A stretch of DNA of 64,000 nucleotides from Acanthaster planci (Eukaryota > Echinodermata > Asteroidea > Valvatida > Acanthasteridae). Position 1 is the stretch's first letter, and each line of letters starts with the position of its first letter. Both the position numbers and the translations under genes were made by a program. Below, in pieces: positions 22,943 through 35,736 of the stretch. The notes under the pieces are model-generated. The model did not search any database. It was not told the origin of the DNA and saw only the letters and a list, made by a program, of their open reading frames with translations. Where the stretch lies: positions 2,498,074 through 2,562,073 of the forward strand of contig NW_019091370.1 of the NCBI RefSeq assembly GCF_001949145.1, in the 5' to 3' direction.

Positions 22943-25740
22943 GCTGTCGGACTGGCGAACGCTCGGGGGACGATGGCAAATGTTTCGGGGCTATGCTCAA
23001 AGACACCAGCATCTAAAGGCGGGACACCACAGCTTCTGCGAGCCCGCTTGTTTACTCTCCTATCTTCCCTGTTGGGACCGTGGTAAGACCACCCACAATA
23101 CCTGAGTGACGTTCAAAGAATGATGCGATTGTTAACGACAGGTTCAACGCACGTGCAGTTATGTAATCTCTTTTCAAACTTCCCCAATCATGACAGTACC
23201 AGACTACTGCTGCGTTTCAGTGTATAACTGCTACCGAGTGCTACAATAAAGTGCGCCTCCAAGAGGTTACTGCAAATCGAGAAACGAAGTTTGCTTCGCA
23301 TTTACACAATGGAAGTATGCAGTAAACTGCAGATTTTAAAGCAAAAACTAGACGATGATGGGAAACAAAATCGGGGAGGCAAAATGAATAACACAGGCCA
23401 AAAGTATTGAGGTTTGTGTTTCAAAAGTACTTGCATTCTCACCTCCTTCTTAGCCTTATTTTGTAAATGAACCTATATATATGAGGGAGGAAACTTCTGT
23501 TTGTAACAGGCAAGCAAAGCTGTAACTGTGGTATTGGAAAACAATCGACAAACGGTAACTTTCCTTTCGTTCAAAGTTGTCAGTTTTCAAGATGAACTTT
23601 TGAAGACATTTTGACTGAAACAGGACGAGTGCACGGTGCACAAAGCACCAAATGCGTTTGTGTAATAGCTCATGTCGACACAACAGAGCGGGGAGTTCAT
23701 GAACCGCAAAACAGACCTAATTGAGACAGACTGTACTTCCTCTTAAAGGATAAAGCGTCCAGAAAAAATTAATGATGTTTATTTTTAAACTTTTGCTGCG
23801 GCAACAGTTCTTTGCGGGTGCAGAGCTTGATAGACTGGTTTCCGTTCTCCACATAGTCTCCGGACTCTTTTCGGACGTCTAATGTAGGAACCAATGGCCG
23901 GTAATGAATTCTGGTGGAATTTTTCCAGGTTCATGTAATTGAGGAAATGAGTATGTTGATGTTCATCCCAAGTAACGGTAAAAGTTCCCATTTTGCTTAT
24001 CTGCTTTATGTAATTGTGAAAATAAATTCAGAATACATTGCTCGTCCATGTGATAACTGATTAATGTTATGGTTGATATGAAGTTACTGCAAGAAGAGGT
24101 GAACATAAACATTTAGCATGAGAGCAAATTACAGCATTATGGTAAACAGGGGCTAATAGAAGTCAGTATTATGTATTATTTGTTACCTGAGTGACGAGCA
24201 AGATTGACCAGCGTGCAATCAATGCCACTGGCTTAACCACAACAGTTTTAAACCCAACCCCCTATGGTGTAGGTAAATAATATTGAAGTCGGAGGAGGGT
24301 TATCACTCAAAATTCACACAAAAGGGTCAATCAGACGCGTTTAAATGCAAGCTAGCTACCGATTCCTATACATGATATGCTTTATGATCACTGGGACTGG
24401 GACCTGTTAAAAGGCTTGATGTGCCCTCAAGTGAAATGTCCAGTTCGCACCTTTCAGCTTTTGCTAAATATCGCATCCACTTGTGCAAGAGCCCTCTGAT
24501 TACTTCGACCTCTTCTTTGAGTAGCTACAGATTTTTGTAAACATCCAATGGCCCAGGGTTAGTGCACATGCACATGCATTGATAAAAGCAGCAACATACC
24601 CATAATACTTTGAGCGCGGACTACTCCTAACACCGTGAGGAATGTTTATGGAAGATCTATCCCTGGCTCCTTATCATTATGAAGGAAATTCATGTGAATT
24701 GTATATGAGACAAAGGATCATTTTGTCAAGCACAAATAGAGGTGGCTGAAGTTACATTCTACGAAAAAAGAAGAAAAAATCAAGGCAGATTTTGAGGAAT
24801 TCTGCACATTTCACAAAAACTAAAGAGGGAGAAAAATGAAACAGAAGAAGAAGAAGCTACGAATACATGGTTTGATGAAACGTCCAGGGTTGTATGTATG
24901 GCTGTACATCTGCATTATGAACTGCGCCCGCTAGTGTCTTATGCTATCAGCACATTCCCATCTCTGCTTTTCAAACTTACGTGGCCAGATAATTCTCGAT
25001 TTACGTCGTCCCACAGTTTTAAGCACAAAATAAAACCTATGAAACTGATGTGGGCAATTTTTTTTTAAATTGTGAAAGAAGAATCGATTCGTTTTCTGAT
25101 CCAAAGCTCCCTCCTCACTTTGTCTGTGAGCCCGGGTATGATAAACGGCGCCCTCTTGCAACACGGCACTTTTTGTGCAAATGTCTGACGGTCAAACACT
25201 AATCAACCCCTTCATCAAATGATGCTTTCTATGGCAGTATGTACGATCGACCGAATTTCTTCCTGGTGACAATTTATCATTCCATTTCATTTTCATTAAT
25301 AAACAGGAAATTGGGAAACTTCTGTCTCTTTCACAGAGCCTAATCTCAGCTGTTCACCGCCTAATCTCAGTCAATAAAACTGTAATGAGATCTCGCCCAC
25401 TCGCCGCAGCTGCTGCCGACATTTTGTCTGGCTATGGCAAGCCATGATGTTTGCCAACGGCTGGTTGGCAACCAATAAGCTAAACGGTGTTCTGTGAAAT
25501 GTGCACTCCCTACATGAGTGGCTGTCATTGAACCTCCCTTTTGAGCATTTTTACCAAAGTGAAGGAACTTTATGAAAGGATTATATAGACCGAATAATAG
25601 CTCATAAAAAGAGACATTTATATTAAGAACAAAGTTGTGCAAAGGCACCATTTTATTGAAATCAGTGATAGATAGGGACCGAAATATTTTTGAACAAAAA
25701 AAACCCCCCAAATTGTGTATTATCCGACAGTGCACTAATA

Positions 25741-25886
25741 GGGCCTACTTGTTTCACGCGGATCCGAATTGCGATCGGTGATTCCAAAGCTGGTTCGCGC
25801 TATCAAATAAGGTGGGGTCTGGTGTCAGTAAACCAACGTCGGATCACTGATCGCGATTCGGATCCAGGTGAAAAAAAACCAGGCCC
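25741..25886. mobile_element. Foldback (palindromic) element of about 146 bp
   Basis: The two halves are imperfect inverted repeats. Outer ends GGGCCT and AGGCCC pair, followed by TTTCAC/GTGAAA, GGATCCGAAT/ATTCGGATCC, GCGATCGGTGATT/GATCACTGATCGC and a looser inner part, leaving a short loop near 25800-25830. There is no coding capacity. This is the form of a non-autonomous DNA transposon (MITE). No clear target-site duplication is visible. Confidence 0.65.
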
Positions 25887-27026
25887 ATCGTTGCATGCTG
25901 TGCTGTACACACAATGAACAGCCATTTTTGCTCCAAAGTCTGGAGTTGGCGTTACTCTCTCTATAAATACAGCTCTCGCGCTCATTTCATTGCAGCACCA
26001 CCTTTTGATATCACGTGACGGCCATCTTTGTTGTGCCGGAACTTGAAGAATAGCAATTCATCCGATCCGAAGACGAGTGAAATCCCCTGCTAAATACGCC
26101 CTACCTTACTTGCCAATTACACGTGACTCCAGGAATTCCTTCTCGTTCATTTGCTCCCGTTTGTCTCTTTCCCCTCGTTGCGGTTTCATTTCTCTTGGTT
26201 TCGACCATTGCTGACAAATGGATTCGCAGGTTTTATAGTTAATTTCCCAGGGATGTCCCTTACGCCTTCGCCGTCGTCCGGGGCATCAAGAAAAAATGTC
26301 GCGCCGCGTAGATCTGGGGAAAAAACCCGACTCCCCGTAATTATTTACAGAGGGTGTGTAGGGGGAGATACATTAATCTTCCCCCTTACTGAGAGCCACC
26401 TTCAATCGGGGAGGCTTGGCGTGAAGAGGTCATGTTTTCTTGTGGCTGAAGGGGGAGAGACACAGGGAGCAGCGGAGAAGTTGGAATGCTTTTGAAATCT
26501 CGTTCCAGATTCAGCGGCCGTGTAGATGGAGTGCAGCACCGAGTACGGTCTTCTATTGTTCTGACGAGGACCCCGAAATACTGACTGAAACGCGGTGGTA
26601 TGCACTTCAGAATGCATTTAGCTGTTTTAAGACCCGTCACATTGTGTTGAATCAATCCAAGTTTCCCTTTCCAGTTTGCTTGACTCTTGATGTCAAAACT
26701 CTATGGCGAATCCAGCTCTTGGGTTGGGGGATTTATCTAAAATGACTGTCCGATTTTTTTGTTCGTAAAATAATCTGTATACCTTCCCCCAACAAAGGAA
26801 GTAGTATTGTTTCTGCAAAAGAAAAAAAAGGGGATGACTTGCCCTTCGAAACTAGATTCTGTCAAACCCAGATACACATGCGAAAACTCAGGTAGCCAGC
26901 GCTAGCGACCTGTTACTAATTAGCTTGAGCAGTGCCTTGGCGCTTGCATGGTAATTTCTACAGAAATTGAAGCTAAAACCGAATAATTAGCAAAGGACAT
27001 GATTACGCCTGGTGTAACATCAACCT

Positions 27027-27040
27027 GTTGCCCTAGCAAC
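27027..27040. promoter_or_regulatory. Palindromic RFX X-box
   Basis: GTTGCCCTAGCAAC has perfect inverted half sites (GTTGC...GCAAC) and matches X-boxes of ciliary genes. A looser X-box-like word (GTAACCATGGCGAA) follows at 27064-27077. No exon is recognisable next to it. It could be a distal element for CA8 (10 kb downstream on the minus strand) or the promoter of an unrecognised gene. Confidence 0.45.
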
Positions 27041-30000
27041 GGCATCGTGATCTGCGAGACAGGGTAACCATGGCGAATGCTTGAGCCTGATGAAATATGA
27101 ATGACTGAATCAATCTGGGCGACACAGAACAGATTTTCGCCTGTTCAGCCAGGCGTTGAGGCCTCGGCCTTAAGACTCCAGCATCAACCCCTATGTGAAC
27201 GGCTGAGTGCACAGAAAAGACTTTTCACATACTGCCGCCATTCCTGCAAATCGAAAAAGCAGGCAGCATGTTTGAAAGCTGCTGCGGTTTTCTCATTTGT
27301 CTCTGAGGAAAGTAAAGTAGATGTGTCTATCAGGTCACGTGTTATACTTTCTGTTATTTCGCCTTTGTAGATTAATGAGAAACAGAAGAAATATATCTGT
27401 CAATCTGCTGAGTAGAAACAGTAATAAAGAAAATAAGTCCAAAACGAAACTCATGACCTTTCTCCCAAATTTTATTCATCCATTTTCCAGCTCCGCATAC
27501 ATAGAATTTATAGCGAAATACAAAAATTACATCGGAACAAAATGGATTATATATACATTTTTATAGTTTGAAATACAGATTCATAATATAAACCAGAATA
27601 CAACAAATATTGGTAAGACTGACGCAAGTCTGAAAATCACAACAGGCAGATCATAATGTTATCCGATTGATAACATCATGTTTCTCTTTCATGCCTAAAT
27701 GGAATACATGTAGTCTAATCCCTCTCCTGAAAGTAATCCTAACCTCTCGCGTACTTGGCTGCAATTGTCTGTATAGAATGCTGCAAGTATACATCCCGTG
27801 TATGCAGGGCACTTGTCCTCTCCAGAGCCTTCTTCCTCGGCAATTCCGTCTGAAGCCCTCCACTAATTAGATTTCATTTCAGCAAACATCAATCTTTAAA
27901 TTTATCTTGCAAACCTTTCTAAACCGCAACACCACTAAAAAAAAAGCCGCGGTGGTGCCGTGCATGTCATTTGACGGCTTGACAGTCGGCATCGCGAACG
28001 TACAGACCGGCTAGAAAATCCCGTGGGCGTGTTTACCATGGAAAGAAAACATATTTTCCTGTCTAAAGGTGCATAAATGCGCCGTTCAGATTTTGTATCA
28101 TCGCTCGAGATCACGAAGCGCTCTTTTAGTTTCAGAGTGTACCAACGATCGAATTGGCTGTCTCGCATCAGCGGCCTTTGACGTTTTCGGCGAGGCGGAT
28201 TTAGACCTTAGGAAAGACGGTCGACCCTTCAAAACCAGGAAGTCGTGCACAGTGTAAGAAATACATCAATCAAACCATGTATACTTAGTGAAAAGAACTG
28301 AGTGAATGTTACCGGTTCAGTTTCTACATTATGTTACACTATGTTACAAAGTCCACATTTATTATTATAAATTGAAACAAACATTTTAGTATAGTCTTGA
28401 TAAAGTCATCGATAAATTATGATAAAATAAAACAAAAATGAAAACCACTGTTTTATATACATGATAGCACCACGAGAGTGTTTGATTAATACCTTACCCT
28501 ACGGGGAAATGCTTTAATACAACAATTTGTATAATTCCAATCCAGCATGATTTAAGGGTTAAATGCACTCTGAATATCAAATTAGCGATGTAAATGTACA
28601 GTTTGAGGAAGAATGCGTTCATTTTGACAGCGATAACTATTGACTCTGACCAGTCGTTGCGTAACGACCTGTAGAATTATATTACGCTTCAAGCGCAATA
28701 TTGATTCTTCAATGAGAATACATATTATGGTTGGACGGTCTTCATTTATACACTGAGCTAATCCCAGAAGAAAATTGAATTACTCGTGGAAAACAAATTG
28801 GGGGGATTTAGAAATATCTCAAAATAAAGCATTTTTTGCAAGCATTTTAATGATTTCTATGATAGCTTTGATTTGGGCGTTTGTTCGTTGTTTCATTGCC
28901 GTAGCTGAGGCTCCTCTTGTTATGTGAGATAAATCTCTAAAAGCGATGATGAAAGATACAAACATCAGAAGGATCAAATATATCATAAAGCAAGGGTTCA
29001 ATCAATGATGAGGTTCACTGAGGTTAGCTCCCACAAAATAACTTGAGACAACTTTACGCCTGACGAAACGAAGTGTGAATTATCTTCGGATGAGATATTC
29101 ATCACATCAGGCTCTTAACGCCTGCAGTCGTCTCTTAAAACGAGCAGCGTGGTCTTGGTACTGCAGGGATGAATCCCCGACATTTGAAAGTTAAATTCGT
29201 GTAGTCTAAACTGTGCAGAGCGCCTGCAGGTATCTGAACGAACCCAATGCGAAGACACGCATGAATATTCAGCTTCATAATACGCCCCACAGTATCGAGA
29301 AAAATTGTGCATAAATAAGAGTCTACACAGATTGTTTTAATCGATACTGGGGAAGCAGGAAGTGGTTGATTTGACACTGTGGTAGGCATCGATACTCTCT
29401 TGTATGAAAACTCTGCTTTCTCGCGAATAGGATTCCTCTCACGTCTGACCTTTAGTATTCCTGTCCCAATACCTCAAAAAGCGCCAGGAATCAGGCACAA
29501 GGGTCACGTTTCAGATTTTCGTCATGGTAGCAAGTTGAACCTACCCCCCAAATTTTGACGCTTCCCCACCATAAAAAATCTGTGGCTTGTCTGAGACCAG
29601 ACGATGCATTTTCCCCGACAGTGTGGACGAAGATATTTGTCATAGTTTGCATTTGATCGATTTATTTGCCGAACGTGACAGAGCATCTGGGACATCGTAG
29701 CGGGTGACACTGTCATCGTTATTTTCCACCCACTCTGACCTGTCACACCTTGTTATACCACGCGCCGCGTGTGCCGCGTTATGCACAGTTTTAAGTTCAA
29801 GCCGTCACCACGGTGCATCACGCCACGAAGGAAGAAATTCAGAGGTAATGATTTTAATGAGTCGTCTGTCATGGAACACTTTGAGGTGAATCAAACTGGG
29901 ACCGCTCTTACTGATCATAGCCCCTGCAATATTACAAGTGCATCATATATAACTGATAATGCACATATCCCATTAGTCTAATTAGCCGTTATCACGAATT

Positions 30001-32224
30001 CGACTCATTTGCCTCGATCGAGCCGTCATCAGTTATAAGTACACATACAGACTGGTACAACTAGTCATTAGAGGGGCTCATCTGCATCATCTTTATGGGT
30101 TCAATACGTAATCAATTTATAAAAACAGTTTACGAATGACGTCACGGAACGCTGATAATGGCCATTGGCCAATCACCTTAATTGCTACAAGGTAAAAGGA
30201 TTGAGGAACGTGTGAGACACGCTCGCTCCTTATTCAACCCAAATTCAATTGGGAAGAAGGAAATACGAATAACACAGGCAGTGTTTAGACTGGAAACGAC
30301 CACAAAGCCTTCCATCAAAACAAACTACTGGATTTATTATGCAGGTGTCCACACACAACTGAGAGGAATGCCAATGTTAAATGACATCTGAGACAGTGGA
30401 GTAAAAATAATGGCAACTCACTTAATTTAGGGACAGACACTTAGACTGAGGGACAAGGCTGATTCAAACGTCTGAAGTCCACTAATGTGTCAACCGTACC
30501 TTTAATTTGTGGACTTCTAGCATTACCAGAGCCACACTAGCTAGGCCTATATCATAAGGTTCACTCGCACAGGCGAGCTCTTTACTATCATCCCTACTGG
30601 CTTGAACACCGAGGTGTGCATACCAGCAACGATCGATCAGATTTCGAGGGATGTTATTTTGAAGAGTCCAAGGACTACATGATGGAGCATCCGCCATAAT
30701 TTGGCGGCTGAAACAACAGCTCGGCAATATCTATCTTCATTGAGTCGTGACGTGATCGTATTGGCCCACACTCCATTTGTGCATGGCACAGACATGATTT
30801 CCATCGGCCACAATGCGGGCGAATCCCAGAGAGCACATCTGTATCTTACATTACAGGGCCACTCGTTGATCGATATCAGTTATTATGGATCTCGGCAGGA
30901 CATAACCTAGCCTACAAATATGATAGAATACATTTCACACGTGTAAAAGTAGCACGCGAAGGACCCAGAAAAAAAAACAAACGACCAAAAGAATTTGTAT
31001 TTCGTGACGTGAAATAAGCGGTACGCACTCCTTTACCCGAAGATGGTGGTTTACATTTGTAAAATATTTCCTCTTCTCCGTTGAGGGGTAAATATAAGTA
31101 TAGCAACTCGTACTTTCACTGGTCGTCATAGTGACCAAATATTCGCCGACAACTTAAAAATTTTTGACACCTTGCAACTTTAATGGCATGTTTCATGAGC
31201 CTGAGGAGAACATGACCGCCACACTATTTAGGATGAATTTTGTCAGGCTGGGAATGCTTAGATGAAAATAAGCCCACTCAAGTTTCCGGAAAAGCAACCT
31301 ATCCGGTGAACTGTAGGAGCTAACGTCAGCCAGGAACAGATGTTTCTCATCCGAGAAACTTTAACTTCCAAACAGATGGCCTCATCACATGATACAGCTG
31401 CCAAGTCATGCAGGCTTGATATAAAGATAGGAGAACACATAAAAATGAAATATGTGTTACGATGAAAGGGTGGCAATAGCGTAAGGGCGGTTGTATAATC
31501 TTGTTGCAAAAGCACAGGAACAAGTTAAAATATGAACACAAATGTCCCATTATCAGCAAGTGCTTTCCATTACAAAATACCGCCTTTATTTACTTTTAAA
31601 TAACGTAGTTTGAAACAGAAGTCGACATGGAAACGCAGCATTAAATTCTTGAGGACAGACGACCACTTAATAGTTCATTCGCAATCGACAAAGAAGTGAT
31701 TTTAATGACGACCTTACTGTGAACGTCTAGTCGGTATCTAAAAGCTGGAATTCATCTTATTTCAAAGTTCCCCAAAGCATTTGTGTTATAAAGCTCACGC
31801 CAGAACATTTAGTACATTTAGAAAAGAAGAAGTGGGAATTTTGACAGCACGTGAGTTCAATGCGCATGACAAAAATGGAAAAAAAACAAACTCCAAGTAC
31901 TGTCTGCTGCCACCAAGCAAGTGAATGGTCCCCAATGGTTTCATTCATAGGGGTTGAACGTGGATATCATTGGCTGGTCGGATTTCCCAAATCTGCGCTT
32001 CGTCTTCGCCTTCACCTACATAAACAAAGTTGTGTTCTCGACGAGAGGGTGCAGTTCAATGCAAATCCATCAACTTTTGCTTTTTTGTCTTCCATAGAGC
32101 CAGAGGTTGGAGGCTTAGAAGCCAAAGAGTGGAGTCACAGTTTGGAGGCTGTAAAGGTAAATGTCTAGAATGTGCACTCTGGAGAATCTCAAGCCGGACA
32201 GAACGCCCATATTATTTTGTTTGG

Positions 32225-32230
32225 TTTATT
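32225..32230 (-). terminator. AATAAA overlapping the RGK stop codon
   Basis: On the minus strand the stop reads TTGTAAATAAACC, placing AATAAA directly on the stop codon. A polyadenylation signal here would leave almost no 3' UTR, so a later AATAAA, for example at 31585-31590, is at least as likely to be used. Confidence 0.25.
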
Positions 32231-32573
32231 TACAACACTTCCATCACATGGCAGGACTTGGAGCGTGCGCGGTAACCCGGCGGCTCGTCCGTGCTCCTCC
32301 GCCGGAGTATCCGCTCCAGGACCCCACGCGCCCGGTTCAGCATGGAGGAGCGGCGGCGCTTATGGACGACGCTCTGCCGGCAGGGACTGTCCACTTTGCC
32401 CGTGGAGTCCATGCTGCCCCGGCTGCCGGACTCTTCCTCCTCATCCGACTTGAGCCGGCTTCGGAGCCGGTACTGTCGGACCACGCCGTGGAAGAGCTGC
32501 TCGACGTTGTGGGAGATGGCTGCCGAGGTCTCGATCAGCTTGCAGTCAAACAGAGCGGCAAAGTGCTTCCCTT
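32230..32573 (-). CDS. RRAD-like: RGK-family small GTPase (Rad/Rem/Gem type), last coding exon
   Basis: This exon completes a Glu codon split with the previous exon and encodes residues 217-329: GKHFAALFDCKLIETSAA (G5 motif ETSA at 230-233), HNVEQLFHGVVRQYRLR, an acidic Ser-rich linker (KSDEEEESGS), a basic amphipathic stretch (HKRRRSSMLNRARGVLERIL), RRRSTDEPP, and the terminal SKSCHVMEVL. The last ten residues are the RGK hallmark (SKSCH-x-hydrophobic-x-VL with a conserved Cys, here 323), in place of a CAAX box. RGK proteins sit at the plasma membrane and inhibit voltage-gated calcium channels via the beta subunit. The basic stretch resembles the family's calmodulin/lipid-binding tail, and RRRSTDEPP resembles its 14-3-3 site. 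The acceptor is a T-rich tract ending CACAG. This exon is the strongest evidence for the family. Confidence 0.95.
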
Positions 32574-35500
32574 CTGTGCGACAGTAATGAGAAAAAAAAG
32601 CCTTGTAAAGCAACGCTGAAAGATATGTCGATATTAAAACGAGGATAAAAGCAATTTATGGCTTGTTAAGATCTGCGTGGTCGCACACAGAAGGAACAGA
32701 GATTGGAAAGTAAGGCTGAGAAAAAAGAAATCTCGTTTAGGTTTGTTGAAAAGCGTTGTGGATGTGGCCTCCCTTCTTCGGGCGGATTTTTGTGACACTG
32801 AAAATTTTGTATTTACAGGAGTTTTCCCCAAATCTGACAGATTTAAACTGGTATTATCACTATGTAAGAATTAAACAAAGAGTTGCAAATGTAACAAAAA
32901 ACACACCAACAAACCAAACAACCAACGAAAGAACGAATGAACAAAACAAACAGTAGGAAGAAAAGAAGCGGAAGGGTACAAACTGCTTGATTATTTACTC
33001 GGTCAAACAATAAATCCGATGTAGATCAGAGATGACTTCTAAACAATTTCCATGAGGTTTGGGAAGATGAGCGCAGCGGCAAATGATAATGGAACATAAA
33101 TGAAACAGACCTAATGACATGGAGAGAGAATTTGGGGAAGATGAAGTTGGGATAAAGATATCGGCAATTTCAAACCACCGAGAGTTTGAAGTAACTATAG
33201 TCGATGCTCTTCACAAACTGCCACTGATAAGGCTGTTGGAGTGCAGTGTAAATATGCCAATTGTTAATGCCTGCGTTTCACGAACGATTCATCAATATCT
33301 CTGTTGCTATAAGGGTGCCCTGCCACATCATTACGTCCACACCGCGAGGAAAGGTTAGTGAATTGTTTTAGTTGGGAGTGCTGGTTTCCATTAACATCTT
33401 TGCAAGTGGACCAAGACAAATTCTACCAAAAAGTCAATACGCCAAGGTGTAATGATTAAAAGTCTAAAGTGATAGGTTAATGGAGTCAGCAACGTTCTAT
33501 TGAAAGATAGACCTACTATTGAAAGTTAAGAGTACTGTCCCAATTGATGTTAAAACGGCGTAATGGCGCAAAAACAATTTTAGGTAGGGAACTGCCGCGC
33601 AAGCAAAGCAGACAATGTTTTTTGTTCGACACAGTACTGGGGAACAAAAACGGCTTTTGCGAGCATCGATGAGATTGAGATGATATAGGCTACACATTTC
33701 CCCAAATGGACACCTTTTTATTCACAATATGAGGTGCGTTTCTAGTTATTTTTGCGCAGTATTCAGTGAAGCTCTGTACAGAAAATCAATGATGGATTGG
33801 TTGACGATGTCAAGTTGAAATGACATGTCCGTGAACTACAAGCCAATCTGCTTCTACCCGTAAGGAGAACCCATCGTGTGCGATTTTAACATTGAAGTAG
33901 TAAACGGGAGACCCGGGGTGCCAAGCAAAAAAATTATGAATTGAAGGTTTTAGAAGGGGTTTTTGAATGCATTCAAAGAAACGAAAAGGGATCTGTTTTA
34001 ATTCTTGAAATACATTGCTATGAACCCTTAACCCTCGTTTTTCAGTCATTTTGTTAAGTGAAAGGATTGCAGTGCCCCCTTTCAGTTCCATGCTTAAAAC
34101 TCTGCATATTCACACACAAAGTTGGGACTTCACAAAACCGTTTTGACTATCTGGTCAAAGAATCCTTTTAAATTATTTGCAAGCCCCCAATAAAAAAGAA
34201 TATCAGGTGCCCTTTTCATATACAGTTCAGATTCTAGACACTCAGAGCAAAACAGAATCAACTGTCTAATTCCTGTTCTGGCTGCTTGAGTTATGCCCAC
34301 ATAATCTCTCTAAAATAGCCGGGGGTATTTGTCATGTCTCTATGAGCGTCCCAGGTCAACTTGTGACCGAATACATGATGGACCTAACATACAGCGCTGA
34401 GTACATCCAGACATACCTGTGCATTAAGGGAGAAATGTTGTTGGCCATAATCACGCGAGCACGCTAGCTCTAGCTGCCATATTTAGAAGTGCGCGCTGGA
34501 TACGTAGACCATATGGTGGATGAAGTCGTCGCCCTTGGACATTTTGTCCCAATAAAGCCCCGAGGGCAGAGGGTAACATTTTCCCACAAAACCTTAGGCG
34601 GCGGACTCTTTCGGAGTCCAACTTCGTTTCGTTTCGCGGAAAATTCGAGATCTGACATGGAACAATGAGAAGTTCCTCCTTTAATTCTGAATGTACTTTA
34701 TCCCATTAAATTCTGCAAAATTTGACCCTGAATCTGGGAGCAAACCTTTTACGGGGTAAAAATGACACGGAAGAGGGATTGGACCAACAGAAAGCTTGGA
34801 AGTTTATAATATGTTTCTGAAACCGCTTCAATGTGCCTATTAAACCCCGAATCCGGTAAAGATGAAAATGATGTTGCTTGAATACCGGTGAAGGCTCTAA
34901 ACGTGAATAAGAAAAGAGTGCTTGTTACTTGGCAACGACAAATCAAATGCACGAAGTCCTGTTTTAAGGCGCCTTTGCATTATGTGCGTCAACACTTGCG
35001 CATCCCTGCCGGGGCAACCTCGTTCCCATGGGCACGATCTTGCCGCGCCATGCTGGTTCCCACAATGCCTTGCGCGATCTAACCCCTGGTATTGTATAAT
35101 TTAAAAATCTTTCTATTTGGTATATTTAAATTAGGACTTTAGTCAGTACTGTGTTTACGGGCGACGCAGATTTACAGGTGAGGTGCAAGAGAATATGTGG
35201 GCGCGAGCGCGCAGCTTTTGAAATACGCACGCGCCTGACTTAACGTTTATGTTTATTCATTCTAAATAGCCAGTCAGTCATTTTCGCATTCTACACGACC
35301 AAGGGCTAGGGAAGGAACGCGTAAGCAGCCCACCGAGTCGAGGGTGCTCTCAGGGCGATTTTAACGGCTGACTCCATGTAAATGGGGTCAACTGTTGTGT
35401 CTGTGACAGTGAAACGCATGAACGCATCGTGTGCGCAACGGGCACCAAAGACGTTTATATGGAAAGGCGCCTTTACTGTACCACTGAGCACAGGTTACTG

Positions 35501-35736
35501 TGTTTCTATTCATACAATATGGCATTTTCTCCCATGCACTTGCGACCGAGGACAAAAAAGTAGCCACCGAGGACAGGGAAACATCCTTATTTTCCTCTGA
35601 AGTAAATCACACTCGCTGCATGTGAACACAATGTTTTGGGTTGGGGGTGTGTCCGTCTTTGCCAAGAGTGCACAAGGGGATCTACTTGACAAAGCCCGCG
35701 GTGTTTTGCCGAACATGACACTATAGCCTCACTCAC
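32574..35736 (-). other. RGK intron 3 (3.2 kb)
   Basis: Bounded by GTGAGT (35736) and CACAG (32574). It contains a CpG-enriched part at 34.97-35.25 kb with a full ZNF143/Staf consensus at 35057. A 79-codon plus-strand frame at 33119-33358 has fair codon use but no recognisable similarity. Confidence 0.8.
35057..35074 (+). promoter_or_regulatory. ZNF143/Staf binding-site consensus
   Basis: TTCCCACAATGCCTTGCG matches every position of the 18-bp Staf/ZNF143 consensus as I know it (YWCCCRNMATSCMYYRCR). The factor is conserved across animals and typically marks promoters of snRNA and housekeeping genes. Flanks are CpG-rich (GCCGCGCCATG to the left, CGCGATC to the right). Lying 650 bp inside the last RGK intron, it may mark an internal or antisense promoter; no transcript can be recognised from sequence. 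Confidence 0.5.

Larger units (their letters stand above)
17115..32229. other. 15 kb intergenic stretch between CA8 and the RGK gene
   Basis: It runs from the CA8 start to the RGK stop codon, so it includes the CA8 promoter and RGK 3' UTR. No exon is supported by similarity. Notable contents are the X-box at 17384, a 15-bp tandem repeat (19020), the CGTCG-rich block (19101-19430), a CpG-rich exon-like patch (22786-23090), a foldback element (25741-25886) and a palindromic X-box (27027). The rest is AT-rich sequence with only short open frames. Confidence 0.65.

Noticed and set aside
32161-32619. Long plus-strand frame (152 codons) over the last RGK exon
   Set aside because: It is the antisense shadow of the GC-rich RGK coding exon on the minus strand, which has clear family motifs.
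33119-33358. Plus-strand 79-codon frame with a donor-like end
   Set aside because: Fair composition but no similarity, no acceptor with a good tract, and no partner exon. Left as intronic sequence.
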